Origin: an uncultured Prevotellaceae bacterium
GTDB taxonomy: Bacteria; Bacteroidota; Bacteroidia; Bacteroidales; Muribaculaceae
Length of the DNA stretch: 64,000 bases
Assembly: GCA_900318205.1 (NCBI GenBank)
Contig: ONJS01000005.1
Coordinates: 1-64,000, forward strand
Direction: 5' to 3'
In this document: one piece after another, positions 8,675-17,628 of the stretch
Layout of the letters: each line of letters starts with the position of its first letter
Position numbering within the stretch: the stretch's first letter is position 1
The notes under the pieces: model-generated
The model's input: the letters and a program-made list of their open reading frames with translations, nothing else
The model's database searches: none
Told to the model about the DNA's origin: nothing
Program-made: the position numbers and the translations under genes

Positions 8675-11008
8675 ATGAAAAGAATCTATCTCTTTAAGGC
8701 AATTGCCCTGGTAGCGTTCCTCGCGTGCGCTTTGTGTGCCAGCGCTGCAACAGCGACATTCTCAAAAGATGGCATTTACTACCAGTTGACGACTTACTCT
8801 GACGGGAGAGGAGTGCTCACTGTACAGAACAATGGGAGTTTCAACACCTATTCGGGCGTTGTGCACATTCCGGATAGTGTTACTTACAACGATGTGTCCT
8901 ATCCTGTTACGGGTATTGGTTACCAAGCGTTCAAGGACTGTACAAGGCTTACGGGCGTCACGATACCCGAGGGCGTGACGATGTTGTTGAACGAGAGTTT
9001 TGCCGGGTGTACCTCGCTGACGAAAATCACCTTGCCCAGCACCATGTACAGCATTTACAACTATGCCTTTACGGGGTGCACCAGCTTGACGAGCGTCACC
9101 TGCTTGAGTGAAACGGCCAGGTCGTTCAATGCCAACAACTTTGATGAGACTACCTATGCCAACGCCACACTTTATGTCCCTCAAGGCTCAAAGAGCAGCT
9201 ACCAGAGCACCGCAGCCTGGTCACAGTTCTCCAACATCGAGGAAATCAACAAGTTTGTGGTTGACGGCATCTATTACACGGTGACCAGCGGTAACAATGT
9301 GAGTGTGACCTACAGGGACTCGCCCAATTTTCGCAGCTACTATGGCAAAGTGCATGTTCCTGAAACCGTGACCTATCATGGTGTCACTTATACCGTGACC
9401 GGGATTGGCGAATCGGCATTCAGGGAATGTCACACAGCTGACAGGAAATTGTACGTCACGCTTCCCAACACAGTACAGACCATCGAGACCTTTGGTTTCT
9501 ATATGTCTAATCTTACTTACATCGAGTTGGGAACAGGGCTTAGGTCTATTGGCGGACTTGCCTTTGCGGGAACCGAGGCCACCCTTAATATCATTAACTG
9601 TCATGCGATGAATACCCCCTCGGTACAATTAAACACTTTTGCCGAAGAGCACTATGAAAATACCATCCTGTGGATACCACGCATGGCCTATGGTAGATAC
9701 ACGAGCGCAAACTATTGGAAGAACTTCAACCAGGATCACCTGTTCTACGGTTATGATTTCATTAAGGACGGCGTCTATTACGGAATCAACTCCTATTCAA
9801 ATACCGTGGAGGTATCGGCTTATGCCATTTCTGTCGATTCCACAAGACTTTACTTTGCCTCTTCCGAATTAGAGGATGTTACCATTCCTCACACTATTAA
9901 TTACGAAGGGGTTGATTATACTGTCAATCGTATTGGCATGGCTGCGTTCTATAATTGGAGAATAAATAACGTCACTTTGCCCAATACTATCCAGAGCATC
10001 GAGAGAAACGCATTTACTGATGTTGAAAATTTGGAACACATCAAGATCAATGAAGGTGTGACCAGTATCGGAAGAATGGCATTTGCTTATTGCAGCAGTC
10101 TGCAGTCGGTTAAGATACCCAATACTGTGAAATCCCTCGATTATGGTGCTTTCACTGGCTGTACTGCTCTCGATACCCTGATTTTAGGCGCTGGCGTGGA
10201 ACAGATCGGCATGTATGCATTCAATTCATGTACCAATCTCAGTATTGTGCTTAGTTTTCCGCTCATTCCGCCTGTGATATCTGAGAATGTTTTTACCAGT
10301 GAAACCTATAATGAGGCTAACTTATATGCTGCGGTTTCGGCACTTCCTGCCTATCAGACCGCTGTGGGGTGGCGCAATTTCAATCATATCGTGAACATGC
10401 ACACACTTGACGAAGCCTTGAATGCACCAGGTGGAAACATCCACTTTGTAGAAAGCGACTATTCCTGGATCGTGTGGGACGATGGCGAGAGGCTCTTTGC
10501 CATGTCTGGCAATGCGGGTGTGCATAATAGTTCTTCGACGCTGTCGACCACTGTCAAGGTTTCTGAACCGTCCATCTTGTCGTTTGATTTCAAGGCCTGG
10601 GGTGAAAGTGATATGTACGCGCCAAACACCCACTATGATGAGTGCGTGTTTATGGTGAACGGCACTTCGATTTTCCGTTACGGAGCCCGTGACAACGATT
10701 GGGAGACCTTCACTTATGAACTGCAGCCCAATGTCACCTACCAATTGCGTTGGTTCTATCACAAGGACGTCAGTGACGATGGCGTGGGCGACTACTTCGC
10801 CCTGGACAATATCAAGATTGCACCCAAGGCCCAGCGCGGCGACGTGAACGGCGACGGCCAAGTGAAAATTGACGACGTGACAGTCCTGATCAATCTGCTG
10901 CTCACTGATGGCGATTTCTCGACTGCTGCCGACTGCAACCAGGACGGCAAATTGAGCATCAACGACGTCACCTCCCTCATCAATTACCTCCTCTCAGGCA
11001 CTTGGTAA
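8675..11008 (+). CDS. Secreted BspA-type LRR protein with C-terminal dockerin
   Basis: Signal peptide (cleavage near CASAATA), then at least three LRR_5 blocks (phrases such as GYQAFKDCTRLTGVTIP and GRMAFAYCSSLQSVKIP) separated by beta-rich linkers. A jelly-roll-like segment at about residues 600-710 resembles a carbohydrate- or protein-binding domain (FDFKAWGESDMYAPNTHYD). The last 65 residues hold two dockerin calcium repeats (GDVNGDGQVKIDDVT and DCNQDGKLSINDVT). The protein is probably displayed on the surface through a cohesin partner and may act as an adhesin. It has its own promoter and stands between two repeat-rich gaps. No enzyme motif is seen. Confidence 0.85.
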   Translation: MKRIYLFKAIALVAFLACALCASAATATFSKDGIYYQLTTYSDGRGVLTVQNNGSFNTYSGVVHIPDSVTYNDVSYPVTGIGYQAFKDCTRLTGVTIPEGVTMLLNESFAGCTSLTKITLPSTMYSIYNYAFTGCTSLTSVTCLSETARSFNANNFDETTYANATLYVPQGSKSSYQSTAAWSQFSNIEEINKFVVDGIYYTVTSGNNVSVTYRDSPNFRSYYGKVHVPETVTYHGVTYTVTGIGESAFRECHTADRKLYVTLPNTVQTIETFGFYMSNLTYIELGTGLRSIGGLAFAGTEATLNIINCHAMNTPSVQLNTFAEEHYENTILWIPRMAYGRYTSANYWKNFNQDHLFYGYDFIKDGVYYGINSYSNTVEVSAYAISVDSTRLYFASSELEDVTIPHTINYEGVDYTVNRIGMAAFYNWRINNVTLPNTIQSIERNAFTDVENLEHIKINEGVTSIGRMAFAYCSSLQSVKIPNTVKSLDYGAFTGCTALDTLILGAGVEQIGMYAFNSCTNLSIVLSFPLIPPVISENVFTSETYNEANLYAAVSALPAYQTAVGWRNFNHIVNMHTLDEALNAPGGNIHFVESDYSWIVWDDGERLFAMSGNAGVHNSSSTLSTTVKVSEPSILSFDFKAWGESDMYAPNTHYDECVFMVNGTSIFRYGARDNDWETFTYELQPNVTYQLRWFYHKDVSDDGVGDYFALDNIKIAPKAQRGDVNGDGQVKIDDVTVLINLLLTDGDFSTAADCNQDGKLSINDVTSLINYLLSGTW

Positions 11009-11084
11009 CCCTTAGGTGATGCGAGCCTACCGCATTTGAACGGCTAAAGCCGTGCATAATGGAGAAAGGAGAATGTTTAATGAA

Positions 11085-11117
11085 GCATCCGCGTTCCGTT
11101 TTACCGGACGCGGATGC
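11085..11117. repeat. GCATCCGC-type hairpin, copy 2
   Basis: Arms GCATCCGCGTTCCG and CGGaCGCGGATGC face each other across a short TTTTAC loop. Compare the copies at 8267 and 15624. Confidence 0.75.
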
Positions 11118-11168
11118 TAGCTTAAATATTCTTTGCGGCTTAGCGCGAGCAACCGGAACGCGGATGCC

Positions 11169-11195
11169 AATTTGGTTAATTCGTATAATTCGCCG
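11169..11195. repeat. Nonamer block, AATTNGNNN type
   Basis: Three 9-base units in a row: AATTTGGTT, AATTCGTAT, AATTCGCCG. They share their first four bases with the units at 8486-8512. Confidence 0.65.
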
Positions 11196-11219
11196 ACAAC
11201 TAAAACGGCGGATGCCCCT

Positions 11220-11247
11220 CTAAACACTAAACTCTAAACATTAAACT
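11220..11247. repeat. Heptamer array, four units (CTAAACA/CTAAACT)
   Basis: Units CTAAACA, CTAAACT, CTAAACA, TTAAACT, followed at once by a GCGAGC palindrome. The same unit and the same follower occur at 15763-15801. Confidence 0.8.
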
Positions 11248-11277
11248 GCGAGCTTGCTCGCATAATTCTCTCACATT

Positions 11278-11307
11278 TTGCAGTCTCAGCAAATTGTATT
11301 ACCTTTG
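11278..11307 (+). promoter_or_regulatory. Bacteroidota-type promoter for fabG
   Basis: TTG at 11278-11280, an exact 19-base spacer, then TACCTTTG at 11300-11307. The fabG start codon follows 53 bases later. Confidence 0.7.
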
Positions 11308-11360
11308 CAGGCCAATTAATTGAAGGAAACAACATTAATAACCATATTATTGAAAAAGAC

Positions 11361-12107
11361 ATGAAATTGTTAGAAGGAAAAGTGGCGCTCATTACTGGAG
11401 CCGCCAGGGGCATCGGCAAGGCCATCGCACTGAAGTATGCTGCCGAGGGTGCCGACATCGCATTCACCGACCTCGTCATCGACGAAATCGGCAAGCAGAC
11501 CGAGCAGGAAATCGCAGCGCTCGGCGTCAAGGTCAAGGGCTATGCCAGCAATGCTGCCAGCTTTGAGGAGACCGAGGCCGTGGTCAAGCAGGTCCATGAG
11601 GACTTCGGCCACATCGATATTCTGGTTAACAACGCCGGTATCACCAAGGACGGTATCATGCTCCGCATGACCGAGCAGCAGTGGGATGCCGTTATCGCCG
11701 TTAACCTCAAGAGTGCGTTCAACTTCATCCACGCCTTGGTGCCCATCATGATGCGCCAGCGCAGTGGCTCCATCATCAACATGGCATCGGTAGTGGGTGT
11801 TCACGGCAACGCCGGACAGGCCAACTACGCCGCCAGCAAGGCCGGCCTCATCGCACTGGCCAAGAGCATCGCCCAGGAGATGGGTAGCCGCGGCATCCGT
11901 GCCAACGCCATCGCTCCCGGCTTCATCGACACCGACATGACCAAGGCTCTGCCCGAGGAAGTACGCAAGGAGTGGTGCCAGCGCATCCCCCTGCGCCGTG
12001 GCGGCACCGTCGAGGATATCGCCAACGTGGCTACCTTCCTCGCCAGCGACATGTCGAGCTATGTCAGCGGTCAGGTCATCCAGGTGGATGGCGGCATGAA
12101 CATGTAA
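11361..12107 (+). CDS. fabG: 3-oxoacyl-[acyl-carrier-protein] reductase FabG
   Basis: Short-chain dehydrogenase/reductase of 248 residues, the normal FabG length. It reduces 3-oxoacyl-ACP with NADPH in the fatty-acid elongation cycle in the cytoplasm. Visible motifs are the cofactor loop TGAARGIGKA (about residues 13-22), NNAGITKDG, the catalytic Ser in INMASVVG and YAASKAG with the Tyr-x-x-x-Lys pair. The C-terminus DVVSGQVIQVDGGMNM-like ending (here YVSGQVIQVDGGMNM) is typical of FabG. It stands alone between a strong promoter and a clear terminator, so it is a single-gene unit. Confidence 0.95.
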   Translation: MKLLEGKVALITGAARGIGKAIALKYAAEGADIAFTDLVIDEIGKQTEQEIAALGVKVKGYASNAASFEETEAVVKQVHEDFGHIDILVNNAGITKDGIMLRMTEQQWDAVIAVNLKSAFNFIHALVPIMMRQRSGSIINMASVVGVHGNAGQANYAASKAGLIALAKSIAQEMGSRGIRANAIAPGFIDTDMTKALPEEVRKEWCQRIPLRRGGTVEDIANVATFLASDMSSYVSGQVIQVDGGMNM

Positions 12108-12154
12108 TCACCGTCGTTGGTCATCTCTCCATTTCCCTTATTGGAAAGTATATG

Positions 12155-12182
12155 TGCCGTGGCTTTGCCACGGCATTTTTTT
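12155..12182 (+). terminator. Rho-independent terminator after fabG
   Basis: GCCGTGGC-TTT-GCCACGGC stem-loop (12156-12174), followed by A and seven T (12176-12182). Confidence 0.85.
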
Positions 12183-12281
12183 GATATTTTTACTTGAAAT
12201 ACTTGGAAAATCTGTGAAATTGTATTTAATTTGCGGAAAATTAGATTAAAGTATCATTTTTAGATTTAAAATTTAAACATT

Positions 12282-14162
12282 ATGATGAAGTCTTTACTCG
12301 TTACTGTGGCAGCACTCACAGTGTTGAGTGCGTCAGCCCAATTGAAGAATCCTCATGCTGGTGTGCTGCAGCAGGACCGGCTTGTTACCAATGTGCGTTC
12401 TCAGGCGTTGAAGCAGGAAGTGCATCAGGCTTCTAAGGCCGAGCCGTTCCAAAATGCCCCAAAGAAAGAGGACGGCAGTATTTCATGTCGCTATGTGCGC
12501 CCTGCTGGCGCTTTCTCGGGCTCTATCGTACTCGAACACGATGCTTATGGCTATGAGTTCTTGGCACCATACATCATGTTGAAGCCTTATGTCCCTTACA
12601 CTTTCAAATCAGTGACTGAAGGTCTGGACGATTCTCACAGTCTGGTTTGGGGCTATCAGCTTTGGGTGACTAACCAGAGTGGTGAATGGGAACAGCAATG
12701 GTTTTATGAAATTGGACCAGAGGAGCTCGATGTCAAGTACGGATGTGAGGTTGATGAAGTTCCTATCCTGTATGTTGCCAAAGGCGATGAAGAGGTGGCA
12801 TCCTATCAGATGGGCAACTACAAGAATAGTGTAGTCGATGACGGCGTCTCCATGACTGATGAGTTGATTCCATGCCATGTGTTTGCCGCTCCCACCTATG
12901 AGGACCAATGGCAGAATAGCCCTGATTTGCTCTTGTCGAGCAAGACATTTTGCACTAATGGCAGCCAATACATGACAAACTACTACGATGGCGCTATTCC
13001 ATGGGCAAACAACATGAGCGGTTGGTGGTTTGGTAAGAACGGTGGCCTTCCCAGTGGAGGACGTATTGATGGTATCGCCCAGGCCTTTGAGAAACCCACA
13101 TCTCCCTACGTGCTTAGGAAGGTGGTTCTTTGGACCACACATCTCTCGGTTGACGCTCCTGTTGATTTGACTTGTAAGGTGTATCGTCTCTCTGATGGTA
13201 TTCCTGCTTATGACCCTGCAGTATTTGTCACACTACCCGAGGAGCCCGGCGAACTCATTGCCATTGGGCATGCTACAGTGACTCCCGAGACTGCCGAGGA
13301 GAATGACGGCTTTATCGTTTTCACGCTCTACGGTGAGGATGATGGTATCGAGTATGAGATAACTCCTGAGATTGATGACAATATCTTGATTGCCATTGAT
13401 GGTTATAATGACGTGGACATGGAGAACCTGCGTGATTTCACCGCGATGATCAGCAGTGATTACCATGTTGATGAAGGTTACGGCGAGTTGGCTTACCTCA
13501 AGTACGGTGCACCTGACGCCGAGGGGAATTTCAGCGGTGACTATGTGTGGGCTGGTCTGAACAACTTTTTCTCAATTGGTGAGATGAAGACAGGCCTGAC
13601 CATCTTTATGGTTGCCGATTATCCCTATTTGACATTCAACCGGCCCGACATAGAAGACGGGGAATATACCTTTGGCGGAGTGGGTGGCATGCTGCAACGA
13701 CAAGTCTTTGGCGAGACCACTCCTGGCATCGAGTTCAAGGCATGGAAGCCGAGTGCTGATGGTGGATGGGAGATGACCTGTAATGGCGGAGAAACACCCG
13801 ACTGGCTGGAAATTGAGCTCATCGATGGCGAGGAGGAAGGCGAGTTCAACAACATTGTCACAGCCCAGGTGTTTGCCGAGCCGCTCCCCTTGGGCGTGCC
13901 TTATCGTGAGTCAATCGTCAGGTTCTCATTCGCTGGTGCCTACATCGACTACAAGTTCATCCAGGGTGAGAAAATTGCGCCTTGTCCTTGCTCTGGTGAT
14001 TATGGGTATGAGGGCGAAGTCACCATTGCCAATCTTAACTGCATGATTGATTATATGATAGAGGATATGTATGACGACTGTCTGGACTTGAATAAGGACG
14101 GAGAATTCACTATCGCTGACATCAACGTCCTGATTGATTACATTTTATTATATTCTAATTAG
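12282..14162 (+). CDS. Secreted protein of unknown family with degenerate dockerin, paralogue of the 44899 gene
   Basis: Signal peptide (cleavage near SASAQ). The long beta-rich body has no domain I recognise. Many stretches match the product of the gene at 44899, for example RPAGAF, GGLPSGGRIDGIAQAFEKP against GTRLDGIAQAFEKP, CKVYRLSDGIPAYD and GYGELAYLKYG, so the two are full-length paralogues. The last 60 residues look like a dockerin: the second repeat (DLNKDGEFTIADINVLIDYI) is intact, but the first has lost the usual D-x-N-x-D-G calcium residues. A short stretch before it contains PCPCSG. It is followed 43 bases later by a fucosidase on the same strand. Function unknown; an attached or docked surface protein is likely. 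Confidence 0.75.
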   Translation: MMKSLLVTVAALTVLSASAQLKNPHAGVLQQDRLVTNVRSQALKQEVHQASKAEPFQNAPKKEDGSISCRYVRPAGAFSGSIVLEHDAYGYEFLAPYIMLKPYVPYTFKSVTEGLDDSHSLVWGYQLWVTNQSGEWEQQWFYEIGPEELDVKYGCEVDEVPILYVAKGDEEVASYQMGNYKNSVVDDGVSMTDELIPCHVFAAPTYEDQWQNSPDLLLSSKTFCTNGSQYMTNYYDGAIPWANNMSGWWFGKNGGLPSGGRIDGIAQAFEKPTSPYVLRKVVLWTTHLSVDAPVDLTCKVYRLSDGIPAYDPAVFVTLPEEPGELIAIGHATVTPETAEENDGFIVFTLYGEDDGIEYEITPEIDDNILIAIDGYNDVDMENLRDFTAMISSDYHVDEGYGELAYLKYGAPDAEGNFSGDYVWAGLNNFFSIGEMKTGLTIFMVADYPYLTFNRPDIEDGEYTFGGVGGMLQRQVFGETTPGIEFKAWKPSADGGWEMTCNGGETPDWLEIELIDGEEEGEFNNIVTAQVFAEPLPLGVPYRESIVRFSFAGAYIDYKFIQGEKIAPCPCSGDYGYEGEVTIANLNCMIDYMIEDMYDDCLDLNKDGEFTIADINVLIDYILLYSN

Positions 14163-14205
14163 TTTTTCAGGCTAATACAGAGAATCATTTTATCAGAAAA
14201 TAACG

Positions 14206-15582
14206 ATGAAGAAAGTTGTCTTAACCATTTTGACCGTCTTGATGGGCTTGCCGATGTGGGCTCAGGGCGGTGACGTGTATGAGCGTTCCAAGGAGTATGA
14301 ATGGCCCACCGACCCACTGGTTGTTGAAAAGCTGCATCAGTGGCAGGACCTGAAGTTCGGCGTCCTGTTCCATTGGGGAGTGTATGCCGTGCCGGGTATG
14401 GTCGAGAGTTGGGCTATCTGTGACGAGGACTGGGTGACGCGTGACACGACCATGACCTACCAGCAGTATAAAGACTGGTACTGGGGACTGGCCGACAAGT
14501 TCAATCCTGTCAAGTTTGACCCAGTACAGTGGGCCGAGGCTACCAAGCAGGCTGGCATGAAGTACATGATCTTCACGACCAAGCATCACGATGGCTTCTG
14601 CATGTTTGACTCAAAGTACACCGACTACAGTATCGCCCATCATGCCTTCAAGGACAACCCCAAGCGCGACGTGCTGCGCTATGTCCTGGATGCCTTCCGC
14701 GACAAGCAGTTCATGATAGGAACCTATTTCTCCAAGCCTGATTGGCACTGTCAGGACTACTGGTGGGACGTGTATCCAACCAAGCGTGGCCGCAATGTGA
14801 ACTATGATATCAAGAAGTGGCCCCACCGTTGGGAGAGCTTCAAGCGATATACCCATAACCAGATGGAGGAAATCCTCTCCAATTACGGTAACGTGGACAT
14901 CTTGTGGATGGATGGCGGCTGGGTATGCCCCGAGAACAATCAGGACATCGACATGCCTGCAATCGCTACCATGGCACGCGGTCACCAGCCTGGCCTCATC
15001 ATGGTGGACCGCACCATCCATGGTCCCTACGAGAATTATCAGACACCTGAACGTACAATACCCGAGACTCAGCTCAATTTCCCATGGGAGAGCTGTATCC
15101 CCTTGAGTGACGATTGGGGATGGGTGCCCCGTCCTCGCTGGAAAAGCCCCGAGCGTGTTGTGAATACCCTTGTTGAGATTGTTGCCAAGGGAGGTAACCT
15201 CGTCCTGGGCGTGGGTCCCACACCCGAGGGACTCATTCAGCCCGAAGCCGTCGAGCGTCTGCAAGGCATCGGCGACTGGCTCAAGCGTAATGGCAAGGCG
15301 ATTTACAACACGGTGGCTACGCCCGACTACCACGATGGCAACATGTGGTTCACCGCCTCCAAGGACGGCCGCACCATCTATGCCATCTATATGCTCAAGG
15401 AGGGCGAACAGCGGCCGGCCACCATCAGCTGGAACAAGAACCTGCCCAAGAAGGGCCAGAGCGTGAGACTCGTGAGCAACGGCAAGAAAGTCAAGAGCAA
15501 AGTGACCAACGGCACCATCGAGGTCCAGCTCCCCGCTGGCCTCAAGCAACAGTCTGTTGCCCTGGAGTACAGGGTGAAATGA
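14206..15582 (+). CDS. Secreted alpha-L-fucosidase, GH29
   Basis: Glycoside hydrolase family 29, which removes alpha-L-fucose from glycans such as mucin or milk sugars with retention of configuration. A signal peptide (cleavage after WAQG) sends it to the periplasm or surface. Family marks are FGVLFHWGVYAVPG, FTTKHHDGFCMFDSKYTDY, KPDWH and LWMDGGW; Asp of WMDG at about residue 236 is the expected nucleophile. The catalytic domain covers about residues 30-360 and a short beta-sandwich closes the protein. It may share a transcript with the dockerin paralogue upstream. Specificity within GH29 cannot be told from sequence alone. Confidence 0.9.
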   Translation: MKKVVLTILTVLMGLPMWAQGGDVYERSKEYEWPTDPLVVEKLHQWQDLKFGVLFHWGVYAVPGMVESWAICDEDWVTRDTTMTYQQYKDWYWGLADKFNPVKFDPVQWAEATKQAGMKYMIFTTKHHDGFCMFDSKYTDYSIAHHAFKDNPKRDVLRYVLDAFRDKQFMIGTYFSKPDWHCQDYWWDVYPTKRGRNVNYDIKKWPHRWESFKRYTHNQMEEILSNYGNVDILWMDGGWVCPENNQDIDMPAIATMARGHQPGLIMVDRTIHGPYENYQTPERTIPETQLNFPWESCIPLSDDWGWVPRPRWKSPERVVNTLVEIVAKGGNLVLGVGPTPEGLIQPEAVERLQGIGDWLKRNGKAIYNTVATPDYHDGNMWFTASKDGRTIYAIYMLKEGEQRPATISWNKNLPKKGQSVRLVSNGKKVKSKVTNGTIEVQLPAGLKQQSVALEYRVK

Positions 15583-15603
15583 TGCTCGCTGCCCTCGCAG
15601 ATG

Positions 15604-15624
15604 AGTGATTAGAGATTAGTGATG
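15604..15624. repeat. Heptamer array, three units (AGTGATT)
   Basis: AGTGATT, AGAGATT, AGTGATG. The reverse complement, AATCACT-AATCTCT-AATCACT, is the same motif as the array at 21140-21167. Confidence 0.7.
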
Positions 15625-15661
15625 CATCCGCATTCAGGTCAAGTGGACGGAATGCGGATGC
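15624..15661. repeat. GCATCCGC-type hairpin, copy 3
   Basis: Arms GCATCCGCATT (15624-15634) and AATGCGGATGC (15651-15661) form an 11-bp perfect stem with a 16-base loop. It lies between the convergent fucosidase and DUF695 genes. Confidence 0.75.
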
Positions 15662-15762
15662 CATTGTATTTATTGTCTTCCTTTTATAACTTGGCGGCTT
15701 GGCGGCTTAGCGTGAGGTCATGTGTACGGATGCCCCAATAAAAAAAGGAGCGCGTAGCCCCT

Positions 15763-15801
15763 CTAAACCCTAAACTCTAAACTGCGAGCGTCAGCGAGCA
15801 T
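15763..15801. repeat. Heptamer array plus GCGAGC module
   Basis: Units CTAAACC, CTAAACT, CTAAACT at 15763-15783, then GCGAGCGTCAGCGAGCAT at 15784-15801, which touches the stop codon of the DUF695 gene. Same order as at 11220-11263. Confidence 0.75.
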
Positions 15802-16250
15802 CAGTCTTCGCCTTCGGCGACTTCACACTGGCACATCTCGCGGTATTCTTCCCAGTCGGGGTCCTCATCCGCCTCAAATTGCAGGGGTAGGGCAGGGAAG
15901 GGCGCCATCACCTCGTTGAACTTGCGCTGGAAAATGTGCAGCGAACGCGTGTAGAATACCCAGTTGCGTTGTCCGTCACCCGTGTAGATGCCCGTCATCA
16001 CGGCCACGGGATCGCGGTCAAAGCACCCGTTCAAGGCGTCGGTGACTTCTTCCATCACCTTGCTATCGGTATAGCTCGGCAGGCCCTTGGCATCGCCCTC
16101 ATAGGGCCACGTCACCTCCACGCGGAAGCGGTACACGCCAGTGGCGATGACATTGTCCAGTGCCCGTCGTCCTGTCACCAGGATAAGGCTGCCATTGTCA
16201 CCCTCGGCTGGTGCCGTCCACCAGTCATCGCTGATTCTTAACTTAGCCAT
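15801..16250 (-). CDS. DUF695-like protein
   Basis: A 149-residue cytoplasmic protein without signal peptide or membrane segment. The phrases YTRSLHIFQRKFNE, LPLQFEADEDPDWEEY and TWPY match my memory of the DUF695 family, whose role is not established. The C-terminus is acidic. It follows the lipoprotein gene at 16274 by 23 bases on the same strand, so the two are probably co-transcribed. Its stop codon overlaps a GCGAGC repeat module. Confidence 0.65.
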   Translation of the reverse strand: MAKLRISDDWWTAPAEGDNGSLILVTGRRALDNVIATGVYRFRVEVTWPYEGDAKGLPSYTDSKVMEEVTDALNGCFDRDPVAVMTGIYTGDGQRNWVFYTRSLHIFQRKFNEVMAPFPALPLQFEADEDPDWEEYREMCQCEVAEGED

Positions 16251-16273
16251 TGTGTTCAGGAACCGCTGATAAA

Positions 16274-16750
16274 TTAGGGATATGAGAACTTGAACTCCTC
16301 GTACTTGAGGTGACCGTCCTTACCTTGTGTGCGTGCCGCTGTGATGTAGAAGGTGGACATGACGGTGGGAGAGGTGTTGTTGTTGGCGTCATTGTACTTG
16401 CCGTTTGCCAAGTCCTTCATTACCACCTCATTAAGGTAGGCTTTGAATTTAGGGGCAAACTCCTCATATTTCTTTATCGCTTCATTGTCGGTTTTCTCAA
16501 ACTCTGAAGCTTCACCGGTAGTATAATTGACTGGTTTGTCATACACTGACTGGTTTTCCTTGATCCAAGTCTGGATGTCATCCAACAGCACATCGGGGCC
16601 AATGAACGATACATAGCCAGCCGAGATGGTGTAGGTGACATAGAGGGGATGTTCGGGCTCAGGACTGTTGTCCCAATCACAGGAAGTGATGGCTATGGCC
16701 GAAAATAACAGCGTCAGCAGAGCCAACGATACGGTCTTTAGATTTCTCAT
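16274..16750 (-). CDS. Small putative lipoprotein of unknown function
   Basis: 158 residues with a lipoprotein signal peptide ending SAIAITSC (Cys at about residue 24), then an acidic linker (DWDNSPEPEHP). The rest is a mixed fold with an amphipathic segment (EFEKTDNEAIKKYEEFAPKF). A TAATTTTG promoter element lies 38 bases upstream. It is divergent from the thioredoxin-like gene. I do not recognise the family. Confidence 0.65.
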   Translation of the reverse strand: MRNLKTVSLALLTLLFSAIAITSCDWDNSPEPEHPLYVTYTISAGYVSFIGPDVLLDDIQTWIKENQSVYDKPVNYTTGEASEFEKTDNEAIKKYEEFAPKFKAYLNEVVMKDLANGKYNDANNNTSPTVMSTFYITAARTQGKDGHLKYEEFKFSYP

Positions 16751-16787
16751 ATAATGACGAATCTTTGAGATGTTTTTTTATTTTTTG

Positions 16788-16795
16788 CAAAATTA
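16788..16795 (-). promoter_or_regulatory. Candidate -7 element for lipoprotein gene
   Basis: Reads TAATTTTG on the - strand, matching TAnnTTTG, 38 bases before the start codon. No well-spaced TTG was found. Confidence 0.45.
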
Positions 16796-16934
16796 GGTAT
16801 AATTCTGCAATTACCGAAATATTGCGGACGGATAATTCTCCGTCAGGTACCATTTTTTAGAGTCCGAACAACCGCCAAATTGGGCAAAAAGCCCAAAAAA
16901 TTGGTTAAAAACGGCGATTCTTAGCCAAAATGAC

Positions 16935-16964
16935 TTGTTAATAACTTTTTTCTATCTATCTTTG
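16935..16964 (+). promoter_or_regulatory. Bacteroidota-type promoter for small ORF and thioredoxin-like gene
   Basis: TTG at 16935-16937, a 19-base spacer, then TATCTTTG at 16957-16964. The first ATG downstream is that of the 33-residue ORF at 16980. Confidence 0.65.
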
Positions 16965-16979
16965 CAGACCTCTATCAGG

Positions 16980-17081
16980 ATGGGGCATCTCTTCCTGATG
17001 GTGGAAACGATGGCGTCATGTCTGCTGTGTGGCACTCGTGATGTCAGCAAATATGAACCAATGCTAAGAAAGAATGAATAA
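16980..17081 (+). CDS. Possible 33-residue protein, coupled to the next gene
   Basis: A short open frame beginning MGHLFLMVETMASCLLCGTR and ending MLRKNE. It is the first ATG after a well-formed promoter (about 10 bases from the expected transcript start). Its stop overlaps the start of the thioredoxin-like gene (ATGAATAA, 17074-17081), the usual layout for translational coupling. The hydrophobic front with Ser-Cys and Leu-Cys could be a tiny lipoprotein signal. It may be a real small protein, a leader peptide, or chance. No family recognised. Confidence 0.4.
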   Translation: MGHLFLMVETMASCLLCGTRDVSKYEPMLRKNE

Positions 17082-17556
17082 GACATTATTGGTGATAGCC
17101 ACGTTGGCAATGTTGACCTTGTTCTCATCGGCTTATTATTCGGCACCTGCCGACAGCCGCATCGGGTACAGGGCACCGTCACTTGTCCTGGGTAACAGCA
17201 ATGGCTTGTCCCCGCTGCAGCAGCATCGTGGCGAGAACATCTTGCTCACATTCTGGGACTCCTCTGATGCACAATCGCGTCTGGACAATATGCACTATGA
17301 CCGCTTGGCTCGTCAGTCAGGCGATGCCTATGTCCATGTGTCGGTCAATCTGGATCGCAGTGTCAGTGTGTTCAACAGCATCGTTGCCATTGATAACCTG
17401 AACCGCTCAGCCCAGTTCTCCACCTCGGTTGACGTGCAGGATAACATCATCAAGAGTTGGCGACTTGACGAGGGCTACCACTCATTCCTGCTCGACACCA
17501 ACGGCAACATCGTTGCTATTGACCCCGATGAGCGAACGCTGGCTCAGGTCAAGTAA
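17074..17556 (+). CDS. Secreted thioredoxin-fold protein without CxxC
   Basis: A signal-peptide-like N-terminus, then a TlpA/redoxin-like pattern: RAPSLVL, HRGENILLTFWDSSDAQSR, and FLLDTNGNIVAIDP near the end, where thioredoxins have their cis-Pro strand. Where TlpA has W-C-x-x-C this protein has W-D-S-S-D, so it cannot act as a thiol oxidoreductase. It may be a structural or binding relative. It shares a transcript with the 33-residue ORF and is closed by a bidirectional terminator. Confidence 0.6.
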   Translation: MNKTLLVIATLAMLTLFSSAYYSAPADSRIGYRAPSLVLGNSNGLSPLQQHRGENILLTFWDSSDAQSRLDNMHYDRLARQSGDAYVHVSVNLDRSVSVFNSIVAIDNLNRSAQFSTSVDVQDNIIKSWRLDEGYHSFLLDTNGNIVAIDPDERTLAQVK

Positions 17557-17592
17557 AGCAGAGTAAAAAATCTTATTTTTCTGGAAGATACC

Positions 17593-17628
17593 ACAAGGTC
17601 GGTGATACATGTCACTGACCTTGTTTTT
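17593..17628. terminator. Bidirectional terminator between convergent genes
   Basis: ACAAGGTC-G-GTGA, TACATG loop, TCAC-T-GACCTTGT followed by TTTT. It lies after the thioredoxin-like gene and overlaps the stop codon of the acyltransferase gene on the other strand. Confidence 0.75.

Larger units (their letters stand above)
11009..11360. other. Repeat-rich noncoding gap before fabG
   Basis: No gene was found. In order it holds an ACGGCT-AA-AGCCGT hairpin (11040-11053), GGAGAAA/GGAGAAT heptamers (11061-11074), a GCATCCGC hairpin, a CTTTGCGGCTTAGCG phrase, a period-9 block, a heptamer array, a GCGAGC-TT-GCTCGC palindrome (11248-11261) and the fabG promoter. Its composition closely matches the gaps at 8.2-8.6 and 15.6-15.8 kb. 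Confidence 0.75.
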
